Positions 55,820-63,630 of a stretch of DNA of 64,000 nt are shown here, in pieces. Numbering within the stretch: the first letter of the stretch is position 1; the number at the start of each line of letters is the position of its first letter. The notes below the pieces were generated by a model. It did no database searches, was not told where the DNA came from, and saw nothing but the letters and a program-made list of their open reading frames with translations. The position numbers were made by a program, and so were the translations under genes. Source of the stretch: GCA-2683825 sp965662355 (GTDB taxonomy: Bacteria > Planctomycetota > UBA1135 > GCA-002686595); the NCBI GenBank assembly GCA_965662355.1, contig CBFIHP010000017.1, positions 1 to 64,000 of the forward strand, written 5' to 3'.

Positions 55820-56395
55820 CTATCGAGACCGGTTCGGCTTCATTTCCAACAACCGTTGCAGCCGTGCTCGCTGCGTCCGTTGCAAACAAATCGGATAAGC
55901 GTGAAAGACGATGTTCATCGAGCCCATCCATAGAACAGCATCCCACCATCCCTGGAATGCGACCCAGGCAATTGGAAACAGTACGGCGATGAACAGCCAG
56001 GTGTGGCAGTTCTCTCCGTGCCTGGTGGCCTTCTCGTAGGAGGGCAAAGTGGCCCGTGTCCCGTCGAAGACGTTTTTATCCATGACCGCTCGGGTCCAAC
56101 CAATTCTCTGCAAGAGGCGCATGAAACCGTTCACCCCGATCCGGCGATAGAGGGTGAGTTCACCCGGCCGGATTCGGAACCGTTCAGAGCAAAGCTGGGG
56201 GGCCAGGGCTTGATCACTCGTACTGGCCACCGCCATCAGGACGAAGTGAAGCTGGAAGGCGAAGGCAAAGGAACGAACTCCAATGAGCTTCCCCATCCAC
56301 GCCAAGAACCCGAATGCAACCGCGAGAACGGCAAGGACCCACAGCCAAGGTAGGATGGACTGGGTTGTCGAGCTGCTTTTCCTTTTGCTCTTCAT
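55820..56395 (-). CDS. CrtO-like acyltransferase-family membrane protein
   Basis: 191 residues. One N-terminal helix, then FRIRPGELTLYRRIGVNGFMRLL, and later two helices with a YPICLQRTQRARLQRLL end. This pattern fits the glycosyl-4,4'-diaponeurosporenoate acyltransferase (CrtO) family of small membrane proteins. A carotenoid role is not implied, because no other carotenoid gene is visible. The start is the second ATG. A 9-base hairpin (GCCGAACCG/CGGTTCGGC, 55809-55838) spans the stop codon. It lies directly after the IS transposase remnant. Confidence 0.65.
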   Translation of the reverse strand: MKSKRKSSSTTQSILPWLWVLAVLAVAFGFLAWMGKLIGVRSFAFAFQLHFVLMAVASTSDQALAPQLCSERFRIRPGELTLYRRIGVNGFMRLLQRIGWTRAVMDKNVFDGTRATLPSYEKATRHGENCHTWLFIAVLFPIAWVAFQGWWDAVLWMGSMNIVFHAYPICLQRTQRARLQRLLEMKPNRSR

Positions 56396-56403
56396 TCCGC
56401 CGC

Positions 56404-56724
56404 CTATGCATCCCCATAATAGGCAGCGCACGGATTCTCTTGAGCCAGAACTCCCCCACGACCCCCGGTTTTACTCGTGAGCTTGCCATGGACCTGCTTG
56501 ATGAGGTCCACACCAGCGCGCAAGGTGAGCGCGGTCTCGATCGCCGTGTCCGAGTACTTGCTCTGTCCACCCCGTTTACGGGAAGGCCGGGGCGCCCATG
56601 CATCGATCGCGTCCTCCGAGATCCACATCGTGATGTCGCCACGCTGGACGAGCGCACGGTCGTAGGAAGGCCAGTTCGTGACCCGGTACTGAGTCTTGTA
56701 ATTCGGATGGACTCGTGAGTTCAT
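56404..56724 (-). mobile_element. Truncated IS903-like (IS5 family) transposase
   Basis: 106 residues. The N-terminal part matches IS903-type transposases: NYKTQYRVTNWPSYDRALVQ ... TMWISEDAIDAW ... RGGQSKYSDTAIETALTLR. After that the family pattern stops and about 40 unrelated residues follow (HGKLTSKTGGRGG), with the DDE catalytic core missing, so it is inactive. An IS903-type end lies 83 bases upstream (56807-56818), the normal distance for the left end of such an element. The other end has been lost. Confidence 0.75.
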
Positions 56725-56806
56725 CCCGGTAGTCTGCTCACCGGACCAGCCCCGGACAGAAAATGGCTCTGAGAGGCCTTCCAAGCATTGTCAGCCCAGG
56801 TATTCC

Positions 56807-56818
56807 TGCACCAACGCC
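56807..56818 (+). repeat. IS903-type terminal inverted repeat, end of the truncated element
   Basis: ATTCCTGCACCAACGCC (56802-56818) marks the outer end of the element whose truncated transposase lies to its left. It sits 16 bases after the stop of the propeller-protein gene. This copy ties the scattered 12-base sequence to the IS903 family. Confidence 0.7.
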
Positions 56819-56833
56819 GCGAAGAGAAAGGTT

Positions 56834-59605
56834 CTAGCGCTGGGGAAGTAGGATGGTCGGGTTGCCTTGAGGGCCACTCGCGCGGTCGGCACGCTGGAAG
56901 AGGGGCGCGATATAGAGCTCGATGGCCTCGTCGAGATCCTGATCCGCGCGATAGTAGACGTTCTCACCGCCGGGCTGGAAATCGAACTGCACGACGTCGC
57001 CACCGGGGCTTAGTCGTCCGTTCAGGGGTCGTGCAGGACGTGGGCCGAGCAACGGCGCGGCGAACAGCTCGAACACTTCGTCTTCGTAGGCATCGGCCAT
57101 GAAGATCGCCGAGTCGCTCTGTGGATCCAGTTTGGCCAATGTCACGTTACCGGCGGGCACGAGGGGCGGGCTCAACTTGCGGATTCCTGCGCCCGTGGAC
57201 GTGGTGCGGTAGAGCTCGATGGTCCCGTCACTGTCCTGATCCGCACGATAGACGATGCGATCCAAGACGGGATGGGGAGTAAAACTGATGACGTTGCCAC
57301 CGGCAGTCATCGAGCCGCTGATCTTCTGCGACAGCTGGGAAACCGAGATGCTCGCGGCGTATAGCTCGACCGTACCGTCGGTGTCCTGATCGGCCGTGTA
57401 AAGCACCACTTGACTATTCCCAGTGACCTGGTAGCTCTCGATCTGGCCGCCCGCGACGAGCGGAGAATTCAGTTCGAGCGGCGTTCCGGACGGAAGCGGA
57501 GCCGCGTACAGGCCTCCACGGTGATACACGACGTGGCTGTCATCCGGGCTGACTTGCATGCTGAACACGGGCCCGGTACCCATCGTGCTGATGGTCGTGG
57601 GTGCCGCTGATGCGTCGATCGGTACGGAGTACAAAAGGATCGCGGAGGAGCCCTGTTGGGCCGTGTAGAGGACGCGTTGGTTCGTGTTGTCGATGACGAA
57701 GTCGAAGACATCGTGCCCCGGGTCCAACGGCGAGTTCAGTTTCGTGCGCAGGGGAGCTCCGCCGATGGGAGTCGAAAAGAGCTCGAACTGCCCGGGCGTA
57801 TCGAGGTCGCCCATGAAGACGACGTTCTGCGAATCTTGCGCCACCTCGAACCTCGTTACATCGGAGCCGACCGGGACCGGGCCACCGATGTCGACTTCTA
57901 TCAAGCTGGTCGTGGAAGCGCTGGACAGTCCGACTCCGCCGAAGCGGAAAGCACGGAACACGAGATAGTTGCTGTCGGAGCTGGTCCTGTATCCAATGTA
58001 CGCCTGGCTCGAGACCATCTGGGCCGTCTCGCTGCCGTCCACGGCGGTGACCAGGAGGTTGCCGATCAGGGGCACTTCCGTCGATTCGATGTAGGCGATG
58101 TCCTCGCCGTCCGGATAGAAGGACGGGCGATGCGGCTGCAAGGAGAACGACAAGGCGAAGTCGTGGGGCGTCAGCAGCACTGGCGTATCACCGCGAGCAG
58201 ACGTGGACCAGATCAACTCGAAGCTCTTGTAGACCATGCGGCCTGGTACGGGCGGGATGCGGTAGAACTGCACATCCAGCGGGCGGTTCAGAAGCGTCGG
58301 CGCTTGGCTTCCGTCCAGGGGTGTCGAATAGAGCCTCACCTGTAGCGGCAATTCCGGGTTCGGTTCCGCGAGCGTGAAGACGACGCGTTCTTCGCTCGAG
58401 CTGAAGGACAGGAATTCGATCGTGGGCAGGGGATCAAGAGCCGTGACCATCGTCGCCGAGCCCGACCCGTCGGCCGGAACCGTGAACAGTGTCGCGGCGC
58501 GGCGGAAGAGCGCTTCGCTGCCCGAGGGCGTGAGCGCAAACCCATCGACGTCGGCGACATATGCGCCGCTCAACTTCGCGGCCGCGGCACTTGCGTCGGC
58601 GGGGACATTGAAGAGCTCTTGCAGCCCGGGTGTTTCCGTCTCACCCGTGTAGAGAATGAGATCGCCGGCGGAACGATAGGCGAAGTCCACGACCGCAGTT
58701 GCGAGTTGCGCGGGCGTACCGCTGCCATCCGCTGCCGTCGTCCAAAGATCCCCATCGGCTTCTACGTATGCGACGGCCAAGCTGTCGGGGCTCAGGACGA
58801 AGTCGGATACGACCTCGCAGCATGCGGAGAGCTGAAAGGCAGAGGCGCTGCCGTCGATCGGTGCGCGGTGCAGGGCGCCGACGGACTTGTAGATTACCAG
58901 CATACCGTCGGGGGTTATCGACCATCCCGTCGAGTTGGTCGTGGGTTCGACCGCGGTGGTAGATATCCGCACCGGGCTGGCGCTGCCATCCAGAGGCACC
59001 GACCAGAGTCCCTGCGCTGCCGAACCGCAACATCCACACGAGTAGTAAACGAGACGCTCGTTCGAAACCTGGGCGTCGACCAATCCACAGCCCGTCGCGA
59101 GCTGCGTGGCCGCGTCGTCCAATTGGACCGCCATACCGGTTCCGTTGGTCAGCACGCTGAGAAAGCGCACGTCCGGACCGATTTGGCCCTGGTAGATTGC
59201 TTGCGTCCCATCTGGCGTGAGCAAGAGCGGAGCTTCGGAAGAGGGAGATATGCTGGTTAGATCGAGCGTGAGGATGACGCCATCGATGGTCGTCACGTGC
59301 AGGCCCATGCCGTCAAGGTGTAAAACGACACTTCCATCCGGCGTGACCTGCCAGCGATCCGTCGCGGTCATCGGCAAGTCGAACTCTACGGGGGTCGCGC
59401 TGCCATCGACGGGGATGCGGAAGAACTCCCGTTGGTCGGGGTCCTCCATGTTGGCCTGGAAAAAGACCTCGTCGCTGGGGCGGTGCGAGGATCCAAAGAC
59501 CTCGCCGTAGATGCGAGTACTGACTCGCTCGGATTGGGCATGGGAGCCGGCCGTGGCGCTCAGGAGCATGGCCGAAAACAGGGGAAGAACAAGAACTCGC
59601 TTCAT
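56834..59605 (-). CDS. Long secreted TolB/WD40-like beta-propeller protein
   Basis: About 923 residues with a signal peptide (LVLPLFSAMLLSATAGSHAQ). The whole mature part is made of some 18 to 20 repeats of 45-50 residues, each built on a pattern such as FFRIPVDGSATPVEFDLPM, WSVPLDGSASPVRIST, LYSTPLDGSQAPTLLN and YRADQDSDGTIELYRT. This corresponds to TolB-like propeller blades, enough for two or three propellers. No enzymatic motif is visible; a binding or scaffold role outside the cell is inferred. The ATG at 59605 gives the signal peptide. Confidence 0.78.
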   Translation of the reverse strand: MKRVLVLPLFSAMLLSATAGSHAQSERVSTRIYGEVFGSSHRPSDEVFFQANMEDPDQREFFRIPVDGSATPVEFDLPMTATDRWQVTPDGSVVLHLDGMGLHVTTIDGVILTLDLTSISPSSEAPLLLTPDGTQAIYQGQIGPDVRFLSVLTNGTGMAVQLDDAATQLATGCGLVDAQVSNERLVYYSCGCCGSAAQGLWSVPLDGSASPVRISTTAVEPTTNSTGWSITPDGMLVIYKSVGALHRAPIDGSASAFQLSACCEVVSDFVLSPDSLAVAYVEADGDLWTTAADGSGTPAQLATAVVDFAYRSAGDLILYTGETETPGLQELFNVPADASAAAAKLSGAYVADVDGFALTPSGSEALFRRAATLFTVPADGSGSATMVTALDPLPTIEFLSFSSSEERVVFTLAEPNPELPLQVRLYSTPLDGSQAPTLLNRPLDVQFYRIPPVPGRMVYKSFELIWSTSARGDTPVLLTPHDFALSFSLQPHRPSFYPDGEDIAYIESTEVPLIGNLLVTAVDGSETAQMVSSQAYIGYRTSSDSNYLVFRAFRFGGVGLSSASTTSLIEVDIGGPVPVGSDVTRFEVAQDSQNVVFMGDLDTPGQFELFSTPIGGAPLRTKLNSPLDPGHDVFDFVIDNTNQRVLYTAQQGSSAILLYSVPIDASAAPTTISTMGTGPVFSMQVSPDDSHVVYHRGGLYAAPLPSGTPLELNSPLVAGGQIESYQVTGNSQVVLYTADQDTDGTVELYAASISVSQLSQKISGSMTAGGNVISFTPHPVLDRIVYRADQDSDGTIELYRTTSTGAGIRKLSPPLVPAGNVTLAKLDPQSDSAIFMADAYEDEVFELFAAPLLGPRPARPLNGRLSPGGDVVQFDFQPGGENVYYRADQDLDEAIELYIAPLFQRADRASGPQGNPTILLPQR

Positions 59606-59825
59606 AGAGGGTGGCGGGTCGATCTCGACCCCTGGGGTAGATGGCTTGAGAATCTCTTTCTGGCCAACCGGTTCCAGCGCCGCCCGTGGCATGTCAGAAA
59701 ACCCCGCTTTTTCTTATCTCTTCCTCATGCCTGAAGAGGCCCCTGAACAACCGATTCCCCGCGAACCGGGGGCTAAGCCCAGCGGACATCACCCCTTCAA
59801 GCGATGGATCTGGCGCTTCATTCGG

Positions 59826-59877
59826 ATTCACGCACCAACGCCAGTTCTAGCCCTACTTGGAGTCGTGCAACAACGCC
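59826..59877 (+). repeat. Two IS903-type terminal repeats upstream of the truncated secreted gene
   Basis: ATTCACGCACCAACGCC (59826-59842, one base different from the MITE arm) and TGCAACAACGCC (59866-59877) lie in the same orientation within 52 bases. A small GGAGC-CTA-GCTCC hairpin follows before the ATG at 59922. Nothing else is recognisable in the gap 59606-59921. Confidence 0.55.
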
Positions 59878-59921
59878 CCCGTGGAGCCTAGCTCCGGCTA
59901 CAACGCAGGATTCGCATCCAC

Positions 59922-60200
59922 ATGAAGCACTACATCCGAATTTCCCTCGCGCTTACGCTCTTCTCCTTCGCGCTCGTGCCGAGCGCCTGGGGCAAGCAGA
60001 TCCCCGGCCCTGCGACGCAGATCGTAATCTTGACTCCGGAACAGCGCGAGATCCTGAGTCACATGAGCATCGTCTTCCTGGACGACGGTCTGGGTGGCAC
60101 GGTCAAGACCATCCGGCTCACGGGAGTCAACTGGCAGATCGTCAATGGCAGCGGTACGACGGACGGCGCGCCCGATGGAGTCGGCAACCTGGTCCGTTGA
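59922..60200 (+). pseudogene. Truncated N-terminus of a secreted haemagglutinin/YadA-stalk-like protein
   Basis: 92 residues. A signal peptide (ISLALTLFSFALVPSAWG) is followed by a segment (TPEQREILSHMSIVFLDDG ... NWQIVNGSGTTDGAPDGVGN) that resembles, from memory, the start of long proteins continuing into SVSGG-type stalk repeats. Here the frame stops a few codons after GVGN. The break coincides with the left end of the 194-bp repeat at 60190, so the rest of the gene was probably removed by rearrangement. It may still be secreted as a short peptide. Confidence 0.6.
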
Positions 60201-60383
60201 TGCCCCATGCGCTTCCGCACCCTTCGCGCCCGTCAGTCCTTCCGACTTCCGGCCCGGCCACCGGCACAGTGACGAACCGCCGAAGCGGCGCAGGCCACGG
60301 CGACCACGCCGTAGCCGACGGTCCAGGCCGTCGACTCCGATTCGACCCAGGCGTAATACGCTCCGAGCAGCGCGAGAAGCGCG
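60190..60383. repeat. 194-bp direct repeat, copy 2
   Basis: It covers the truncation point of the secreted gene and about the last 50 codons plus the downstream flank of the small membrane-protein gene at 60233. This copy keeps the full gene, so it is more likely the source than the copy at 55478. Both copies start with TGGTCCGTTGATGCC and lose similarity abruptly at both ends. Confidence 0.9.
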
Positions 60384-60499
60384 ACGGCAGCAGCGGAAAC
60401 GCCGATGGCCACCGATCGCCTGTGGGAGACAAGACCCCAGAACACCGCGACGATAGCGACGATCGCGCCGATGAAGATGGCCGCGCCGGTGAGGTTCAT
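60233..60499 (-). CDS. Small three-helix membrane protein
   Basis: 88 residues starting at MNLTGAAIFIGAIVAIVAVFWG. Three hydrophobic helices are visible (about 5-24, 30-46, 58-75), with a WVESEST loop. No family recognised. The start follows the stop of the next membrane-protein gene by 16 bases, so the two are probably an operon. Its 3' half is duplicated at 55521-55668. Confidence 0.65.
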   Translation of the reverse strand: MNLTGAAIFIGAIVAIVAVFWGLVSHRRSVAIGVSAAAVALLALLGAYYAWVESESTAWTVGYGVVAVACAASAVRHCAGGRAGSRKD

Positions 60500-60515
60500 G
60501 TCGTGGCGCGCCTCG

Positions 60516-60932
60516 TCAGCTGCCCACTGCAGCTCGCCGGTTGACTTCCATCCGACCCGCCAGCCAGCCGACCGCCAAGTAGAGCGGCAGCTCGATGAAC
60601 ATCCAGGCCGGCCCATCAATGGTCATCATGTTCATGATGCCACCCCCCAGCGACAACACGGCCACCGCCATCGCGAGCAACATTGGCTGAGAAGCTCCGA
60701 GCCGAGCGGCCACCCAGCCGCCACAGAAGGACTGACCGAGATGGGCGGCCAGTACCACCAAGAAGGCGGACGTCGGTAGCGTGGCGATGTATGCCTTCAT
60801 CTGCTCCGGATCGAACATGTCGATGCCGTCGGGCATGGGAAAGAGCACGGAGTAATTGAGCATGACGAGCGCCATGTTCACGGCCATTCCCACGGCGAGG
60901 CCGGCAATGACGGCCAGGATGTTGCGGATCAT
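60516..60932 (-). CDS. Four-helix membrane protein of unknown function
   Basis: 138 residues with four predicted membrane helices (MIRNILAVIAGLAVGMAVNM, AFLVVLAAHLGQSFCGGWVAA, MLLAMAVAVLSLGGGIMNMM, FIELPLYLAVGWLAGRM). The small Gly/Ala-rich helices resemble uncharacterised integral membrane proteins of bacteria. It is followed by another small membrane-protein gene. No binding motif is seen. Confidence 0.72.
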   Translation of the reverse strand: MIRNILAVIAGLAVGMAVNMALVMLNYSVLFPMPDGIDMFDPEQMKAYIATLPTSAFLVVLAAHLGQSFCGGWVAARLGASQPMLLAMAVAVLSLGGGIMNMMTIDGPAWMFIELPLYLAVGWLAGRMEVNRRAAVGS

Positions 60933-61028
60933 GTGAGACTCCTTGCGAAAGCGTACGAACTGGCAGTGCTTGAAGCCATGACCGAGACCCTCGTCGGCCT
61001 GATTGGGCGTGCGGAACGCGGAAAGGAC

Positions 61029-62009
61029 CTACTTCTTCACCTGCAAGCCGACCTCACGCGCCGAGACGTTCGGTGTGATGCCCTTCTCGTCCTTGCTTTC
61101 CTCGTAGCCAAGCTCCTCCGGAGAAGGCCCAACCCACTCCGAGCGAACACCCTCGATACGAAGCTCACCCTTGGGGTCGATCGTGACGAAGGCCCAGAGC
61201 GGGTCCGCGTAGGGCGAGGTGTACTGGATCCACGGGTGGTCGGCGTGGACCTCTGCCGGGTAGCTCTCGTGCTTGTTCGAGCCACCCACCCAGTAGTAGG
61301 ACATCGAGTTCACCTGGATGTAGGGGATGCCGTTGACCTCGACCAGATCGTCGAGGTGGTGGTGTCCGCTGAAGCAGGCGAGAACGCGGCCCCAACCGGC
61401 GGCTTCGTTGGCGGCCTCGAGGATGGCGCGCACCTCGGCGCCGTTGTCGACGCCTAATGCGTTCTGCAGGCTCTGGTGAACCAGGACGACCACGGGTTCG
61501 GTCGTGGAAGCGAGGGTCTCGGTGAGCCAGGCGCGCTGCTCTTCTCCGATGTGTCGGGGATAGCCGGCGGGCGCGTTCTTGTGGCGGTCGTTGCCGTCGA
61601 GAACGATGAAGCGATAGCCCTGTTGGAGGTAGGTGTAGTAGCCCTCCGCCATGCCGAGGTACTCGCGAAACTCCTCACGGCTGAAGCCCCCGTCCATGTC
61701 GTGGTTGCCGACAACGTTGTACTGGTCTCCCTTCCAACTCTGCCAGACCTTGCGGAAGGAGCCGTTGGCCGCCTTGGGCTGGCAGAAGTCCCCCATCTGC
61801 GCGACGAAGTGCGCGCGCTTCTTCGCCATGCACTCGAGGTAGACGCCGAGCCGCTCATCGGCGTCGTGCATGACGTCCTTGTGTACATCTGCGCACATGC
61901 CGAAGCGCAGCTCCTTCAAGTTCTCAGCGGCGCTGGCAGGAGGGCGGAAGCTGAGGACGCAGACGCCCGCAGCGGCGGTCTTCAAGAAGTCTCGGCGTGT
62001 GTTCTTCAC
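61029..62009 (-). CDS. Tat-exported calcineurin-like metallophosphoesterase
   Basis: 326 residues. The start is a GTG giving a twin-arginine signal (NTRRDFLKTAAAGVCVLSF). The phosphoesterase motifs are complete: ADVH (D-x-H), MGDF (G-D), VVGNHD, VLVHQS and FSGHHH. It should fold in the cytoplasm, be exported by Tat, and hydrolyse phosphate esters in the periplasm using two metals. A promoter-like motif lies just upstream. It probably stands alone in its transcript. Confidence 0.87.
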   Translation of the reverse strand: MKNTRRDFLKTAAAGVCVLSFRPPASAAENLKELRFGMCADVHKDVMHDADERLGVYLECMAKKRAHFVAQMGDFCQPKAANGSFRKVWQSWKGDQYNVVGNHDMDGGFSREEFREYLGMAEGYYTYLQQGYRFIVLDGNDRHKNAPAGYPRHIGEEQRAWLTETLASTTEPVVVLVHQSLQNALGVDNGAEVRAILEAANEAAGWGRVLACFSGHHHLDDLVEVNGIPYIQVNSMSYYWVGGSNKHESYPAEVHADHPWIQYTSPYADPLWAFVTIDPKGELRIEGVRSEWVGPSPEELGYEESKDEKGITPNVSAREVGLQVKK

Positions 62010-62029
62010 CGCATACAGGCTATCAGTTC

Positions 62030-62055
62030 TTGGGTATAGGTGTTCCAAGCTCAGC
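62030..62055 (-). promoter_or_regulatory. Promoter-like motif also present upstream of the sialic acid operon
   Basis: The minus strand reads CTTGGAACACCTATACCCAAG, 20-45 bases before the phosphoesterase start. Nearly the same sequence, TTTGGAACACCCATACCCCAA, lies at 20486-20506 in the loop of the inverted repeat before the nanA-like gene. TATACC may serve as a -10 element. Weaker forms precede the genes starting at 55410 and 48811. Confidence 0.4.
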
Positions 62056-62106
62056 TCTTGGGGCCCCCGATCGGGCTCTCGGTTCCTCTGAAACGTCGCG
62101 GTGCCT

Positions 62107-63630
62107 CTACTTGCGTAGCGGACTTGCCTTATGAGGGAAACCACGACCGGTGACGATCAGGTTTCTCTTCGGCATCGAAAAAATGAAGGCGGTGATCGCA
62201 CTGGCAACGATGCGTGAGTCCGAGCCGAAACCGGCGTTGTCTCGATTGGGCTGGTAGTAGTAGCTTCCATCGAAACAGTGAGCGAGGGCGAACCACCAGC
62301 GGTTCGCGTCCATGAGCTGGCGCAGGTTGGGCGGAGAGAAAGAGGCTGCGGCGGCGGCGTAGCCCATACCCATCGGGGGCGAACCATGGGTGTCGGGAAA
62401 GCTCTTACCGAAGATGCCAATCGCGACCGCGTGCTTGTTCGCATCGCTCCGATATCGGGTATCCCGGTATGGGGACAAGAAGTTGGCCACGGCGGACGCT
62501 CCGGTGCGGCCCAGATCGGCCCAACCGTCGTTGTTGGCGACCTCGTCCGAGTACCACAGGTAACCGTTGGTTCCCGTGCCGCGTCGAAGGAACGCGTAGG
62601 CTTCGTCGTGACGCTGTCGCCGTATGGTGATTCCACAGCGGTGCATGAGAGCGAAGGCCAAGGCACCCTGTCCCGTAGTCATGGCAATCGGTCCATAGCC
62701 TTCGAAGCCGGGGTTGTGACCCCACCCGCCGTGCTGCTCTTCCGGAGTCGTGGGGACATCGTCGGGATGGGAAAACTGCACCTCTGGGGAGACCTGCGAG
62801 ATATCTCGGTACTGACTGCGAACGAGAAACTCGTGAACTTCCTGGAGCTCTGCCAGGATCAGCGGGTCCTGGGTCAACAGGTAGTACTCGGCTAGCACGA
62901 TACCCGCCGCCATGTGACGCCAGTTGGACAGACCGCCCGCACCCTCGAGCGTGCCCAGGGTCGTGTCGGCGTGGAATTGAACGTTCGCCTGGGCCGCCGC
63001 TCTGTGCACGGGATCGTCGCTGGCCAGAAGCGCGAGTGGCGCAAAGGTGTCCTGTGGCGGACTGCCCCAGGATCCGTTGGCGCCTTGCGTGGCCACGAGA
63101 TAGTCGAGCAGCTCGTCCAGGATCATGGCACTCTTCGGGCAGTCCCTCGGGAACGTCGAAGAGAAGCTGCCGTACGTGGTTCCCACCGGGATGGTGACGT
63201 TGTGAAGCGTCCCACCGCGGTCGTAGGTGACCGCCAGGTCGCCAGAGCTGGCCGTATCCTGGGCAGCCTCTAGGGCAACGGCGAATTCACCGATCGGCCC
63301 CTGAGCACCAAACACGGCAGGGCCATACCCGTCTTGATGATCCTCGACGAAAGCCGCACCACCGGCGCCGGTCAGGATGTCCCCCGGCTGCACGATGCCG
63401 CTCGCAGGGGATGATGGGAACACGTACTGAACCAGGAGGTGCTTGGGCGCACTCGGAATCAGTTCCACGCGCATGCCTGTGATGCCCAGGTTGTACCACC
63501 ACCCACCGACGACGGCGTCGGGGCCAGAAGGCGCAGTAAAAGACCAGGGCACGTTTCCGTTGTAGTCGACTTGCGCGAACGGCGTCGTCGCCAGGAGCAC
63601 GGTGATCGCCAGGCTGCGTGAGGGCTTCAA
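62107..63630 (-). CDS. Secreted DUF6288-like protein with PDZ domain
   Basis: 507 residues with a signal peptide (LAITVLLATTPFAQ). Residues about 50-150 form a PDZ-like domain (SSPASGIVQPGDILTGAGG ... GEFAVALEAAQDT). The rest is an all-helical, toroid-like domain (MILDELLDYLVATQGANGSW, GHNPGFEGYGPIAM ... ALAFALMHRCG, ANRWWFALAHCFDGSYYYQP) as in DUF6288 proteins of planctomycetes, related in shape to terpene cyclase/pectate lyase toroids. No catalytic residues are assigned. Its ATG overlaps the stop of the upstream gene by four bases (ATGA), so they are coupled. Confidence 0.75.
   Translation of the reverse strand: MKPSRSLAITVLLATTPFAQVDYNGNVPWSFTAPSGPDAVVGGWWYNLGITGMRVELIPSAPKHLLVQYVFPSSPASGIVQPGDILTGAGGAAFVEDHQDGYGPAVFGAQGPIGEFAVALEAAQDTASSGDLAVTYDRGGTLHNVTIPVGTTYGSFSSTFPRDCPKSAMILDELLDYLVATQGANGSWGSPPQDTFAPLALLASDDPVHRAAAQANVQFHADTTLGTLEGAGGLSNWRHMAAGIVLAEYYLLTQDPLILAELQEVHEFLVRSQYRDISQVSPEVQFSHPDDVPTTPEEQHGGWGHNPGFEGYGPIAMTTGQGALAFALMHRCGITIRRQRHDEAYAFLRRGTGTNGYLWYSDEVANNDGWADLGRTGASAVANFLSPYRDTRYRSDANKHAVAIGIFGKSFPDTHGSPPMGMGYAAAAASFSPPNLRQLMDANRWWFALAHCFDGSYYYQPNRDNAGFGSDSRIVASAITAFIFSMPKRNLIVTGRGFPHKASPLRK

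Noticed and set aside
55809..55838. Nine-base hairpin at the CrtO-like stop codon as a terminator
   Set aside because: No T-run follows on the minus strand and the hairpin spans the stop codon, so termination is not supported.
9460..59877. The repeated TGCAMCAACGCC as integron attC core sites
   Set aside because: The copies do not fit the RYYYAAC/GTTRRRY cores, the genes are too long and in mixed orientation for cassettes, and a matching IS903-like transposase gives a better explanation.
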